Source: Ponticaulis sp.
GTDB taxonomy: Bacteria; Pseudomonadota; Alphaproteobacteria; Caulobacterales; Hyphomonadaceae
Length of the DNA stretch: 64,000 nt
NCBI GenBank assembly: GCA_002701295.1
Contig: NZUJ01000087.1
Coordinates: 1-64,000, forward strand
Direction: 5' to 3'
Both the position numbers and the translations under genes were made by a program. Every line of letters begins with the position of its first letter. The first letter of the stretch is position 1. Below are positions 47,743 through 58,076 of this stretch, piece after piece. The notes below the pieces were generated by a model, which was not told the DNA's origin, made no database searches, and saw nothing but the letters and a program-made list of their open reading frames with translations.

Positions 47743-47842
47743 GTAAACTGTTCAACCTCGATTTCCGCACGTTGAGATTGACAGAGAAATAATCGGAAAA
47801 CGATATTCGGCTCATGATTTTACGCATCAAAAATCTGATCCT

Positions 47843-48871
47843 GTGTCGCAGCGAGACCGGTGCATGGTCGGCATAAGCGTGGCATCGAGCATGGCAGGCG
47901 GCATGGTGATGTTTGCCGTGTCCAAGGGCGCGGATGCAGCTGAGCTGCTGCGCTTAGCTGGCATTTCGCCCGAAGTGCTCAAAGACCGGGACGCACGAAT
48001 TCCGCTTGAGCGATATCAGGCATTGGTCGAAGCCGGAAAGGTCCTGACCGGCGATGGAAATCTGTCGCTCCACTTCGGTCAGATGGTCGACATGTCCGAA
48101 TTGTCCGTTGTGGGCCTCATTACACTTGCATCCAAAAACATGCTGGACGCATACCATCAGATCAACCGGTATGGTCGACTGGTCATCGATGTCGGCACGC
48201 CCGATGGCGGCAATCGCTACCGGCTGGAACAGCGCAGGAGTGAGCTGTGGCTGGTGGATACAGCCGCGCCAGATTATTTTCCTGAACTTGCCGAAGCGCC
48301 TTTCTCCTTCATGGTGTGCGGCGTGCGGCGCTTCACTCCCAATCGCATGGTCCACAAAGTCCGATTGAAACGCGCGCCTCCTGCCAACACGGCCGAATAT
48401 GAGGCCGTATTCGAGTGCCCAGTTCAGTTCGGCGCCAGTGAGAACGCCATGCTGATGGACCCCGCTTGGCCCGAAACACCAGTCGCACAGTCGCCAGCTT
48501 ATGCTTTCGCCATCCTTTGTGAGCACGCAGACAGCATGTTGGCGAAACTCGATGCGGGTCAGTCTCTAGCCGATCGGGTGACAGCGAAATTGTTGCCCAG
48601 CCTGCATACGGGCGAAGCTGGGGCAGATCACATCGCGCGTTCTCTGGGCATGAGCCGACAGACGCTCTATCGGAGGCTCAAGGAAGAGGGCACTACTTTT
48701 GCGGCCGTCATGGACGATTTGCGGCGTAGTCTCGCAAATGAATTCATCGCAAACCCTCGCCTGTCCGTGAACGAGATCGCGTATCTCACGGGGTTTTCCG
48801 ATTCTGCGGCCTTTTCGCGAGCCTTTAAACGTTGGACCGGTCAGAGCCCTCGCGCCGCGCGACAGAAATAA
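47843..48871 (+). CDS. AraC family transcriptional regulator
   Basis: C-terminal AraC HTH (IARSLGMSRQTLYRRLKEEGTTFAAVMDDLRRSLANEFI...VNEIAYLTGFSDSAAFSRAFKRWTGQSPRAARQ). Start may be further downstream. Confidence 0.93.
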   Translation: MSQRDRCMVGISVASSMAGGMVMFAVSKGADAAELLRLAGISPEVLKDRDARIPLERYQALVEAGKVLTGDGNLSLHFGQMVDMSELSVVGLITLASKNMLDAYHQINRYGRLVIDVGTPDGGNRYRLEQRRSELWLVDTAAPDYFPELAEAPFSFMVCGVRRFTPNRMVHKVRLKRAPPANTAEYEAVFECPVQFGASENAMLMDPAWPETPVAQSPAYAFAILCEHADSMLAKLDAGQSLADRVTAKLLPSLHTGEAGADHIARSLGMSRQTLYRRLKEEGTTFAAVMDDLRRSLANEFIANPRLSVNEIAYLTGFSDSAAFSRAFKRWTGQSPRAARQK

Positions 48872-48895
48872 ATGAACTCATCGCCATGAAGAGCA

Positions 48896-48923
48896 AAAAG
48901 CCCAGCGCGATGGCCGGGCTTTT
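48896..48923 (+). terminator. Putative intrinsic terminator after the AraC-type gene
   Basis: AAAAGCCC...GGGCTTTT inverted repeat immediately downstream of the stop. Confidence 0.7.
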
Positions 48924-48938
48924 GTGTTAGGAATGAAG

Positions 48939-49048
48939 GTTGGCTCAAGCGAAGCGGAGCCAACAGTTGAGTGTCGGATCCGCGCTTCGCTCTTGATCCG
49001 ACCTACAGTTCTTTATTTGCTCTCGCGAACCTGCGGTTCGCATAGAGC
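48939..49048. repeat. Triple hairpin array between the AraC-type gene and etfA; third hairpin related to the dispersed element
   Basis: GTTGGCTC..GAGCCAAC (48939/48957), GTCGGATC..GATCCGAC (48973/48995), GCGAACC-TGC-GGTTCGC (49025/49035) with outer GCTCT..AGAGC. Confidence 0.7.
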
Positions 49049-49063
49049 GCGCTCAAGGCTGCC

Positions 49064-49993
49064 TTAAAGTTTCTCGGTCAGCTCTGGAACGGCATTGAAG
49101 AGGTCTGCCACGAGGCCGTAATCGGCAACCTGGAAGATTGGTGCTTCTTCGTCCTTATTGATCGCAACAATGATCTTGGAGTCTTTCATACCCGCAAGGT
49201 GCTGGATCGCGCCGGAAATACCGATGGCGATGTAGAGCTCTGGCGCAACGATTTTACCGGTCTGACCGACCTGATAATCGTTTGGCGCATAGCCCGCATC
49301 AACAGCCGCACGAGACGCGCCGATTGCCGCGCCCAGCTTGTCTGCCAGAGGTTCCATGATCTTGTTGAAGTCTTCTTCAGACCCGAGCGCACGACCGCCA
49401 GACACGATGGTCTTGGCAGAAGTGAGGTCCGGACGATCGCTTTCAGCGAGTTCCTGAGAGACAAAGGCCGATTTGCCAATGCCAGCGCCCGCGTCGACGG
49501 CTTCAACTGAGGCAGACCCGCCATCAGCTGCTGCGTCAAAGGCCGTGCCGCGAACGGTGACGACTTTCTTCGCGTCAGAAGATTTGACGGTCTGGATCGC
49601 GTTGCCCGCATAGATCGGACGAGTGAAGGTGTCTGTACCTTCAATGGCGATGATGTCAGACAGCTGCATGACGTCGAGCTTGGCCGCGATGCGTGGCGCA
49701 ACGTTCTTGCCCGTGGTGGTGGCTGGCGCGAAGAAGGCGTCATAGCCAGACATGAGCGGGACAACGACGGCTTCGACGGCTTCAGCCAGAGCCGCACCGA
49801 GCGCGTCGCTCTCAGCGGTCAGGACTTTGCGAACGCCGGCGATTTTCGCGGCAGCAGCCGCTACATCGCCAATGCCATTGCCTGCAACGAGAATGTCGAC
49901 ATCGCCGCCAAAGGCCGCAGCAGCCGTGACGGTTTTTGCGGTTGCGTCACCAAGAGACGCGTTGTCGTGGTCTGCAAGTACGAGAACAGCCAT
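49064..49993 (-). CDS. etfA: Electron transfer flavoprotein alpha subunit
   Basis: [85 protein letters not shown]. Confidence 0.97.
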   Translation of the reverse strand: MAVLVLADHDNASLGDATAKTVTAAAAFGGDVDILVAGNGIGDVAAAAAKIAGVRKVLTAESDALGAALAEAVEAVVVPLMSGYDAFFAPATTTGKNVAPRIAAKLDVMQLSDIIAIEGTDTFTRPIYAGNAIQTVKSSDAKKVVTVRGTAFDAAADGGSASVEAVDAGAGIGKSAFVSQELAESDRPDLTSAKTIVSGGRALGSEEDFNKIMEPLADKLGAAIGASRAAVDAGYAPNDYQVGQTGKIVAPELYIAIGISGAIQHLAGMKDSKIIVAINKDEEAPIFQVADYGLVADLFNAVPELTEKL

Positions 49994-49994
49994 A

Positions 49995-50741
49995 TCAGAT
50001 CGCTCCCTTGGCTTTGAGTTTGGAAATCAGCGCATCGACGTCTTCGACCTTCTCGCCCGCTTCGCGGACAGGTGGTTCAGTGACTTTGACAACGGTGAGA
50101 CGCGGAGACACATCTACGCCGTAGTCGCCGATTTCTTTCATGTCGATCGGCTTCTTCTTTGCCTTCATGATGTTCGGCAGAGAGGCATAGCGTGGCTCGT
50201 TCAGACGAAGGTCAGTCGTGACGATGGCTGGCATGTCCAGCGCGACGGTTTGCAGACCGCCATCAACTTCACGGGTGACATTGGCTTTACCGTCAGCGAT
50301 TTCGACTTTCGAGGCAAATGTGCCTTGTGGCCAATCGAGCAGTGCGCCGAGCATCTGGCCTGTCTGGTTGCTATCGTCATCAATGGCCTGCTTGCCGAGG
50401 ATAACGAGTTCCGGGCTTTCTTCGTCAACAACAGCCTTGAGGAGTTTGGCGATGGCCAGAGGCTCCGGCATGGTGTCTGTCTTGATCAGAATGCCGCGGT
50501 CAGCGCCCATGGCGAGCGCTGTGCGGAGAGTTTCCTGAGCCTGTTGCGGGCCGATGGACACAACCACGATCTCCGTAGCCGTGCCAGCCTCTTTCAGGCG
50601 CACCGCTTCTTCGACAGAGATTTCGTCGAATGGGTTCATGGACATTTTGACATTGGCCAGGTCGACACCGGATTGGTCGGGTTTGACGCGGGCCTTTACG
50701 TTATAGTCGATAACCCGTTTGACGGGTACCAGGACCTTCAT
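49995..50741 (-). CDS. etfB: Electron transfer flavoprotein beta subunit
   Basis: [51 protein letters not shown]. Confidence 0.97.
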   Translation of the reverse strand: MKVLVPVKRVIDYNVKARVKPDQSGVDLANVKMSMNPFDEISVEEAVRLKEAGTATEIVVVSIGPQQAQETLRTALAMGADRGILIKTDTMPEPLAIAKLLKAVVDEESPELVILGKQAIDDDSNQTGQMLGALLDWPQGTFASKVEIADGKANVTREVDGGLQTVALDMPAIVTTDLRLNEPRYASLPNIMKAKKKPIDMKEIGDYGVDVSPRLTVVKVTEPPVREAGEKVEDVDALISKLKAKGAI

Positions 50742-50979
50742 GGCGTTCTCCGTGATCACTATCGGAATGGGGCTTCCGACTTATAGTTATGTGCGCTTGC
50801 GGGAAAAACCAGCAAACCATCGCTGCAGGTGCTAATCGCTCGGAAGGAAGGCGTCAAGAAGCCTGAAGGCAGACAGTTTATTCCTGAAGGGAATAATGTA
50901 CCGCAATCTCTATTCAACCTCGTGTTCTGCGCACGATTTTTGACGTCAGGCTGCTATTTCAGCATCAAGCTGCCGACAA

Positions 50980-53052
50980 TCAGAACCTGGTCCGGATTGT
51001 AAAGCGGGCGTTGAGTGGGGCACCTGTCGAGATGTTCGTGTTGGAGTGCGCGTCCGGGAAGTAGGTCTCATCAAGCAGGTTCTCGATATTGAGCTGCAGG
51101 ATGGTGCCGTTATCGAGCGTGTAGATCGCGGCGGCATCGATGCGGGTATAGTCCGGAATGGTGACGGCGTTGGCGGAGTTCACGAAAAACTCGTCCTGAT
51201 AGGTGAGGCCGAGGCCGAGCTCGAGTTGATCGGTGGCGCTGAACCGGTTCCAGAGGGAGATCATGTTCGCGGGCACCTGTCCGGTGTCGCGGCCGTCATT
51301 TGATCCGCCGGTAATGGTGCTGTCGGTCCAGGAATACCCCGCATCCAACATCCAGCGTTCGGTGAGATAACCTGACAGCTGGACTTCAAAACCGGTTGTT
51401 TCCGTCACGGCGAGGAAGCGGTTCTCGGCATCCGGTGTGGCGAGGCTGGTGTCGCGATCCAGCTGGAAGAGCGCTGTGGTGAGATGAAGATCTGGCCGGA
51501 TATCCCATTTTAGGCCCAGTTCGACATTCTCGAACTCTTCCGGAGACAGCTCTTCCGAAGAGGCGCTGAGCGTCAGGAACTGATCGCCCGAGCTTGGCAG
51601 GAAGGATTTGGAATAGCTGATATAGGCGGAGAGTTGATCGACTGGCTTATAGATCAGGCCAAGACGCGGAGAGACTTCTTCATCGGTACGTGAGAATTGC
51701 GCGCCAGCGAGGCGGTCATCTGCCTCGATCTCGAACTGATCAAAGCGCAGGCCACCAATGAGCTTGATGTGGTCGCCAATGTCGATCTGGTCCTGAGCAT
51801 AGATGGACAAGACCTGCACGTCTGAATTCCGGCTGCGAACCAGATCGCTGAAAGCAAACGACGGAATATTCAGTGGATCGGAGAGCGCGAAGGTCGCCTG
51901 ATCATCCTGCGTGCTGTCGAACACATTATCGAGCCGGGCATTGCTGCTGTCCTGATCGGCATATTCCATGCCGAAAAGCAGAGTGTGATCCGTGCTGGCA
52001 AATGAAAGCTGGGAAACCAGATTGGCCTGAAAGATCAGGTTCTGACGGTCAGTGGTGTCTTTATAGCCGTCCAGCGTGACCGTCTGGGCGGAGGTGTCGA
52101 TGCCGGCAGCGTAGAGGTTCTGATAGAGCTTGTCATAGTCGGCATACTGGAGCGTAGCATTGGCTGACAGGCTGTCTGAGAAGCTGTGATCAATCCGTAC
52201 ACGGAGGATGTTGGCTTCCAGAGTTGTTAAGTTCTCATCTGGGCTGCCAAAGAAGGTGCTTTCAAAGCCTTCAACCGGGCGGCCATTTTCGGACGGTACG
52301 CCGCGATCAACAACGCGGTCATCATTCACATACTCATAGGACAGCAGGAGACGCGTTTGAGGACTGAGCAAAGCCTGAAAGGTCGGATTGACGGCAAAGC
52401 GTGTCCCATCGAAAAAGTCGCGGTGATTGTCGAGCTGCTCGGCGAAGGCGTTGATACGGAATGCTGAGGTTTCTGAAACCGGCGCGTTGATGTCGACAGA
52501 GCCGGAAACTGCGCCAAAAGTATTTGCTGACAGAGTGCCGGCCGTGAAGGACTGGTCCGCGTCAGGGCGTTTGGTCACCCGGTTGACCACACCACCGCCG
52601 CCGCCGCGGCCAAAGATCATGGCATTCGCGCCGCGCAGGATCTCGATCTGTTCAATATTGTAGAGCGGACGGAAATACTGAACGTCATCCCGCAAGCCGT
52701 CGATGAAGAAGTCCGCAGTGGTATTCTGACCGCGGAGCGTGATCTGGTCGCGATGGCCTTCACCCTGGCCGACTGAAGCGCCGGGCGTATAACGCAGAAC
52801 GTCGCCAATATTGGCAAAGCCCTGTCCGGCGATGCGGTCTGCTGTCAACACGGAAAGGGATTGGGGAACATCAATGATTGGCGTGAGCGTCTTCGTGCCG
52901 GAGAACTTCTCATTGGTCAGATAAAGGCCGTCGACATCAATCGTCTCAAGGCGACGCTCTGTTGCGTCGGTTTCTGCTGTTTGAGCCAGAGCGACAGGTG
53001 AGGTGGACGCCAGAAGAAGTGCGCCAAGCGCCAGTGCACGTGAAGACGGCAT
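50980..53052 (-). CDS. TonB-dependent siderophore receptor
   Basis: Plug (TPIIDVPQSLSVLTADRIAGQGFANIGDVLRYTPGASVGQGEGHRDQITLRGQNTTADFFIDGLRDDVQYFRPLYNIEQIEILRGANAMIFGRGGGGGVVNRVTK) and barrel ending NARFTIRTRF. Confidence 0.95.
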   Translation of the reverse strand: MPSSRALALGALLLASTSPVALAQTAETDATERRLETIDVDGLYLTNEKFSGTKTLTPIIDVPQSLSVLTADRIAGQGFANIGDVLRYTPGASVGQGEGHRDQITLRGQNTTADFFIDGLRDDVQYFRPLYNIEQIEILRGANAMIFGRGGGGGVVNRVTKRPDADQSFTAGTLSANTFGAVSGSVDINAPVSETSAFRINAFAEQLDNHRDFFDGTRFAVNPTFQALLSPQTRLLLSYEYVNDDRVVDRGVPSENGRPVEGFESTFFGSPDENLTTLEANILRVRIDHSFSDSLSANATLQYADYDKLYQNLYAAGIDTSAQTVTLDGYKDTTDRQNLIFQANLVSQLSFASTDHTLLFGMEYADQDSSNARLDNVFDSTQDDQATFALSDPLNIPSFAFSDLVRSRNSDVQVLSIYAQDQIDIGDHIKLIGGLRFDQFEIEADDRLAGAQFSRTDEEVSPRLGLIYKPVDQLSAYISYSKSFLPSSGDQFLTLSASSEELSPEEFENVELGLKWDIRPDLHLTTALFQLDRDTSLATPDAENRFLAVTETTGFEVQLSGYLTERWMLDAGYSWTDSTITGGSNDGRDTGQVPANMISLWNRFSATDQLELGLGLTYQDEFFVNSANAVTIPDYTRIDAAAIYTLDNGTILQLNIENLLDETYFPDAHSNTNISTGAPLNARFTIRTRF

Positions 53053-53112
53053 GTAGTGTTTCCCCGCTGAATTATATTTTGCAGCGGGCTATCTATAGAG
53101 CTTACACGGTAA

Positions 53113-53160
53113 TGCAATTCATTCGCAAAAAATCTGAACAATTTTTGCGAATGAGTGTCA
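53113..53160. promoter_or_regulatory. Twin Fur-like sites upstream of the TonB receptor, forming an 11-bp inverted repeat
   Basis: TGCAATT-C-ATTCGCA (53113..53127) and TGCGAAT-G-AGTGTCA (53146..53160); ATTCGCAAAAA (53121..53131) / TTTTTGCGAAT (53142..53152). Confidence 0.55.
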
Positions 53161-53201
53161 TTGTTACCACACTGGCGCCTTCTGACGACGTCGCAGCGAC
53201 G

Positions 53202-54023
53202 CTATGGCGTACCTGCTTCGAGCAGTGCGTCGCGTCTGGCGCCAGGTAGCATGTGTTTGAGAAAGCCAAAGCTCCCTGTTTCCATCAGCTCTTCGCCAGC
53301 AGAGACAAGCGCCCCCAGAATGGTGGTATGCAGCGCCGAACCCAGCGAGACGCGTCGAACACCAATCGCCTCAAGTTGGCTGACTGTATGGCCAGCGGGC
53401 GCTGGCCCAAGCACATTCAGTGGACGGTCGATTTCTGAAAGCACCGTTTTAATGGCCTCGAGGCTGGGCAGGAATGGCGCGTAGAGGACATGTGCGCCTG
53501 CCTCCTGAAAGGCCTGAAGGCGGGCAATCGTGTCTTTGAGGTCTGTTATGCCGCGCAAATGGTTTTCAGACCGTGCGGTGATCAGAAACGGGAAGGGTTG
53601 GGCGTTGGCGGCCTCGACAGCGGCGCGAACGCGATCGGCTGCCTCTGCGATCGTATAGATCGCATCTGCCTCGGGATTATAGTCTTCAATGGATCCGCCA
53701 ATGAGGCCTGCTTCAGCTGCGAGCCTGATCGTTTCGGCGCAGGTTTCCGGGCTGTGGCCATAGCCGTTTTCAAGATCCGCTGCCACCGGAAGGTCCGTGC
53801 CTGCGCAAAGTTCCCGGCAATGGTCGAGTTTCTGGTCGCGCGTGATCTGGTAGTCCTGAACGCCGATAGCGTTTGCGAAGCCCTGACTGGTTGTGGCAAG
53901 CGCTTTGAAGCCCAATCCCGCGAGGATGCGTGCAGAGCCGACATCCCAGGGGTTCGGAAAGACGAAGCATCCGCTTTCGTGAAGCTGTTTAAAGGCGTTG
54001 GCTTTTTCAGTCTGGGTTTTCAT
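53202..54023 (-). CDS. Isocitrate lyase / PEP mutase family protein
   Basis: FVFPNPWDVGSARILAGLGFKALATTSQGFANAIG, PVAADLENGYG, GLIGGSIEDYNP. Confidence 0.93.
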   Translation of the reverse strand: MKTQTEKANAFKQLHESGCFVFPNPWDVGSARILAGLGFKALATTSQGFANAIGVQDYQITRDQKLDHCRELCAGTDLPVAADLENGYGHSPETCAETIRLAAEAGLIGGSIEDYNPEADAIYTIAEAADRVRAAVEAANAQPFPFLITARSENHLRGITDLKDTIARLQAFQEAGAHVLYAPFLPSLEAIKTVLSEIDRPLNVLGPAPAGHTVSQLEAIGVRRVSLGSALHTTILGALVSAGEELMETGSFGFLKHMLPGARRDALLEAGTP

Positions 54024-54120
54024 ATCGGGTCTCCCTTGTATCAGTCTCTGGTTTAAAATGGAGAGATGAGCGCGAACACCCGGATATTGCGGATGAGAGA
54101 TGGTTGCTGACACATGTTTG

Positions 54121-54182
54121 TTTGCTCGAACGCCGTTCCTCCGCCTTCGGCTCCGGGCGTTCTGCGCCTTCGCGGCGCTCGT
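54121..54182. repeat. Dispersed intergenic hairpin element, copy 2
   Basis: TTTGCTC-GAACGCC...CCGCCTTCGGCTCCG-GGCGTTC-TGCGCCTTCGCGGCGCTCGT. Confidence 0.72.
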
Positions 54183-54198
54183 GTGGGAATGGCTTTTT

Positions 54199-54501
54199 CT
54201 ATGTGACCTTCTTCAGAAAGATCCGATCTTCATAGCGAATGAAGCCTTCGTTCGCGGCGTAGGCGAGTGCGGCCTGAGCACGGTCATCGGTCTTGAGTTT
54301 GGTTTTGTAGACTTCGTAGTCGGCAAGCGTGGCGCAGGTGTAGATGCCATAGCCAGTTGTAAGGCTGCCTTCATGCGGGGCAAAATAGCCGATAAGGTCT
54401 ACGCCAAGGCGGGGGATAATCTCATTCCACATGCGGCCATAGGCTTCGAACTTTGCACGTTTGAACGGATCGATATCATAGGTGATGACGCAGGTGATCA
54501 T
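54199..54501 (-). CDS. NIPSNAP-like family protein
   Basis: MITCVITYDIDPFKRAKFEAYGRMWNEIIPRLGVDLIGYFAPHEG...GIYTCATLADYEVYKTKL. Confidence 0.82.
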   Translation of the reverse strand: MITCVITYDIDPFKRAKFEAYGRMWNEIIPRLGVDLIGYFAPHEGSLTTGYGIYTCATLADYEVYKTKLKTDDRAQAALAYAANEGFIRYEDRIFLKKVT

Positions 54502-54587
54502 GTGAGGCCTCCATTTCTGGAGAGGGTTATCCCAGATCACCCGCGCTATGGTTCGATGCAGGTCGAACCATTGTGATTTTTGAGGGG

Positions 54588-55226
54588 TTATTCGCAGGCT
54601 TGCGGCATGCTGGCGATGAGGTCCCATGTTGTGGCGAAGCCGTTTTCGGCTGCCTCGGAATAGACGTCACCCTTGATTGACGCATAGACGCTGATAATCA
54701 GATCGCCGTCTGGTCCGAACAGAGAAATGCCTTTTGTTTCGGATACGCCATCTGCGTTTTTCAGATCGGTCGCATAAATGGCCTCTACATATTTCAGCTG
54801 AATATGTGAGTGCACGCCATTCCCGTCATCTGCATAGACATCGAGATAACCATCTTCACTGCCATCAACCTGTACCGGCAGGAGATGAGGAAGCGCGAAG
54901 GCGTGCTGATTGGATGGGGAGAAGACCAGGCCGACCTTGGCATCAGCGCCCCAGGCTTCGTCCATGGAAGTCCAGATTTCTGTCGCGATATCTGGCGTTG
55001 CCATCACACCAACAACATCACCCTCTTTCATGCCGCTTGCAAAGACGGCTTCTGGAATTTCCAAATTTCGCGCGCCGATCGCCAGAGGAATGCCCGGGCG
55101 CTGATCATATGCGTATGACTGGATCAGGGCTTCTTCTCGCGGTGTCGCGCACAGATCGCTTGCAGATGCTGCGCCCTGAAAAGTGAGCGCAATTGCCGCT
55201 GAGGTGAGTAGATGTTGGATACGCAT
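54588..55226 (-). CDS. Secreted hypothetical protein
   Basis: MRIQHLLTSAAIALTFQGAASA signal peptide; 213 aa; no recognised domain. Confidence 0.68.
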   Translation of the reverse strand: MRIQHLLTSAAIALTFQGAASASDLCATPREEALIQSYAYDQRPGIPLAIGARNLEIPEAVFASGMKEGDVVGVMATPDIATEIWTSMDEAWGADAKVGLVFSPSNQHAFALPHLLPVQVDGSEDGYLDVYADDGNGVHSHIQLKYVEAIYATDLKNADGVSETKGISLFGPDGDLIISVYASIKGDVYSEAAENGFATTWDLIASMPQACE

Positions 55227-55392
55227 GAGAGACTCCGCCATTAATATCGAAATTATTTGAGATTAATCGCCATATATTCGGGAAAGGCAACACCAATAAC
55301 ACACATTTTCGAAATTATTGCGCATTCAGCATGCCGGCTTGCCAAACCAGCCCGGCTGGTGGCTCATTCAGTGACCAGCAGGAGGGACCGCA

Positions 55393-56070
55393 ATGAAAGA
55401 AGGACCTGACCTTTCCCGGATTGCGGCACTGATTGGCGACCCGGCGCGAGCGAACATGTTGATGGCGCTGATGTCGGGTAAGGCGCTGACGCCGAGTGAA
55501 CTGTCCGTCGAAACCGGACTGACGAAACAAACGGTGAGTTCGCATCTGTCTCGGCTTCAGGATGGCGGCCTGATCGCGGCAGAGAAACAGGGACGGCATC
55601 GCTATGTGCGGCTGGCAGGTGAGGATGTTGCTGCGGCGCTGGAAGGGCTGATGGCCTTGTCTGCAGAAAAGACTGTACCGCGCGTGCGGACGGGGCCAAA
55701 AGATGCAGCAATGCGCAAGGCGCGTGTCTGCTATGATCATCTGGCTGGCGAGATGGGTGTGTGGATGTTCGACCGTCTGGCTGACCATGCTTGGCTGAAA
55801 TTAGGTGCGGACAGCCTGGAGTTGACATCTGAAGGGTGGAAAAACCTTACGGAACGGGCTGTTCCTTTAGGCCAGATTAACCATAAAAAGCGGCCGTTGT
55901 GTCGGACCTGTCTCGACTGGAGCGAGCGGCGATCTCATCTGGCAGGAAGTCTGGGGGCAATCTTGTTGGAACAGATCCTGACGCGAAACTGGGCGCGCCG
56001 CGAGGCGAATAGCCGGGTGATTGCCTTCAGCCCGGAAGGTGAGATGCGCTTCCGGAAATGGCTGGGGTGA
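55393..56070 (+). CDS. ArsR-family winged-helix regulator
   Basis: IAALIGDPARANMLMALMSGKALTPSELSVETGLTKQTVSSHLSRLQDGGLIAAEKQGRHRYVRLA. Confidence 0.9.
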   Translation: MKEGPDLSRIAALIGDPARANMLMALMSGKALTPSELSVETGLTKQTVSSHLSRLQDGGLIAAEKQGRHRYVRLAGEDVAAALEGLMALSAEKTVPRVRTGPKDAAMRKARVCYDHLAGEMGVWMFDRLADHAWLKLGADSLELTSEGWKNLTERAVPLGQINHKKRPLCRTCLDWSERRSHLAGSLGAILLEQILTRNWARREANSRVIAFSPEGEMRFRKWLG

Positions 56071-56168
56071 GTGAGAACCGGCAGAACGCACCCCAAATCA
56101 GTGTTTCAAGGCCGACAACCATTGGGCAGGGGCGCGCATGATTTCTGTAGAAGGCCACGCTGTTCGAT

Positions 56169-58076
56169 TCAGTCGAGAGCTGCGGCTAAGCCATTGTCCT
56201 TCATGTACTGACCAATTTGTTTCGCAGTGTGCAGATAAGGGTGAGCATGGTCCGAACTCATCGGTGCACCATCAGACGTGAAGGCCTTGCATACCTCTCC
56301 GTCACAATAAAAACCCATTGTGTCAGCCCAGATAACGTCCTGTGTTTTTGCCCATTCTTCCATCTCGACCGCCAGCTCGATCTGTCTTTTGTCTATGAAT
56401 TCGTCGGGAACGACAGGATTCCGGGGCGTGAGATTTTGACTTCTGATGATCAAAGGCAAATCTTCTGTCCATTCAACGCCGGGGCCCATGACGATGATCT
56501 TGGCGTCAGAAACGGACTTAAAGTACTCGACAGTCTGCGGCAGAAGGCCAAACTTTTTTGAAGACCAGCCTAAATAGATGACGATTGCGTCCATCTTTGA
56601 AAGTTCGTCAGTCTTTGCGTAAAGCTCATCTGCAAAATCAAGACAGCGTTTACCGCGCGCTTCGCCAGCGAAATCGTAATATTCCTGGTCGGCGCCATAC
56701 AACATTGCGCAACCTGCCATGCCAAAATAATTGAGGTGTGCTCTTGGAAAGACTTCAGCAATTGAGTTGAGACCGTAAATGGCAAAACTATCGCCAATCA
56801 CAAGAATATTTGTTTTTCGAGGATGAGGCTTCAGGCACTTGGCCGGGTCATTTGCACATTCTGGCTTGATATCTGCAAACTTTTCAAAACGGGATGCCTT
56901 CTCAAAATCGATTTCACTAGATGCGCTTGCGAGGAATGCAGGCTTGGCAAAGCCGCCAACAGCCCACGCGTTGGCCGTGACGAAGGTCAAGACAAGTGCG
57001 AAACCCGCCGAGGCAAAACCGAAGGCGGCGCCAGAAAGCGGTGAGTTAGACTCTGTGGCCACAGGCCTGCGAAAGCGTTCTTCGATGAGATAGAAGAGGA
57101 TGATGCCACTGATCAGAGTAGCTGCGATCATAACGAGTTGCTCGATCAGGGTGAAGTCGCGAACGACCTGATAGTGGTAGAGCGCCATGATCGGCCAGTG
57201 AACGAGGTATAGGCTGTACGACCATTTGCCGAGCGCTACACTCACCGGATTGGTAAAGAGCTTTCCGATGAATTTTCCTGGTCCGGCGATGATGATCAGC
57301 AAAGCACCAAAACACGGGATCGAGGCCATTGCGCCGAGATAGGATGGTTCGCCAGTGAAAATCAGGGTGGGCGCAATAATCGCGGCGGCGCCAATGATGA
57401 TCAAAAGGTCGCCCAGCAGTCCGTTTTTCACGAGGTGGGTTCGACCCAGAACCACCAGAATGGCCGCGAAAGTGCCGCCAATGGCAAACTGATAGGCACG
57501 GAAAGGCGTAAGATAGAAAACTGCCGATGGGTATTGCAGCGAATAAAAATGCGACACTGCGAGACCGCCCAGCGTGAGGAGCAGCATGGAGCCGAGCACG
57601 AGCTTTTTTCCGCCTTTGATGAGCACAATCATCAAGGCAGGCCAGACGAGGTAGAATTGTTCTTCGACACCCAGCGACCATGTGTGCAGAAGCGGTTTGA
57701 ACTCTGACGACGTGTCCCAGTATCCGGATTCAAGCCAGAAACCGATATTACTGATCGACAGGATGGCATAGATGGCTGACTTGGCATCGAGGGCAAAGCC
57801 GGCAGGATCTTTGATGATGTAACTGGCGATTGCGGTCACCAGTACAGTGACAAGCATGGCCGGGAAGAGGCGTCGCAATCTGCGAATGTAGAACTTTCCG
57901 AGCGAACGGTTTTCCTCTTTTTCCATAAGGGAATAAGTGATCAGGAAGCCGGAAATGACGAAAAAGACGTCGACTCCGACATAGCCGCCAATAGCCCACT
58001 CAAAGCCTGCGTGAAACAGAATCACGATCGTGACGGCCAATGCCCGCAGGCCTTGTATTTCCAAGCGTAGCTTCAT
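56169..58076 (-). CDS. OafA/YrhL-type acyltransferase with C-terminal SGNH-like domain
   Basis: MKLRLEIQGLRALAVTIVILFHAGFEWAIGGYVGVDVFFVISGFLIT, HTWSLGVEEQFYLVWP, SGNH block I VIGDSFAIYGL, C-terminal SSDHAHPYLH. Confidence 0.93.
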   Translation of the reverse strand: MKLRLEIQGLRALAVTIVILFHAGFEWAIGGYVGVDVFFVISGFLITYSLMEKEENRSLGKFYIRRLRRLFPAMLVTVLVTAIASYIIKDPAGFALDAKSAIYAILSISNIGFWLESGYWDTSSEFKPLLHTWSLGVEEQFYLVWPALMIVLIKGGKKLVLGSMLLLTLGGLAVSHFYSLQYPSAVFYLTPFRAYQFAIGGTFAAILVVLGRTHLVKNGLLGDLLIIIGAAAIIAPTLIFTGEPSYLGAMASIPCFGALLIIIAGPGKFIGKLFTNPVSVALGKWSYSLYLVHWPIMALYHYQVVRDFTLIEQLVMIAATLISGIILFYLIEERFRRPVATESNSPLSGAAFGFASAGFALVLTFVTANAWAVGGFAKPAFLASASSEIDFEKASRFEKFADIKPECANDPAKCLKPHPRKTNILVIGDSFAIYGLNSIAEVFPRAHLNYFGMAGCAMLYGADQEYYDFAGEARGKRCLDFADELYAKTDELSKMDAIVIYLGWSSKKFGLLPQTVEYFKSVSDAKIIVMGPGVEWTEDLPLIIRSQNLTPRNPVVPDEFIDKRQIELAVEMEEWAKTQDVIWADTMGFYCDGEVCKAFTSDGAPMSSDHAHPYLHTAKQIGQYMKDNGLAAALD

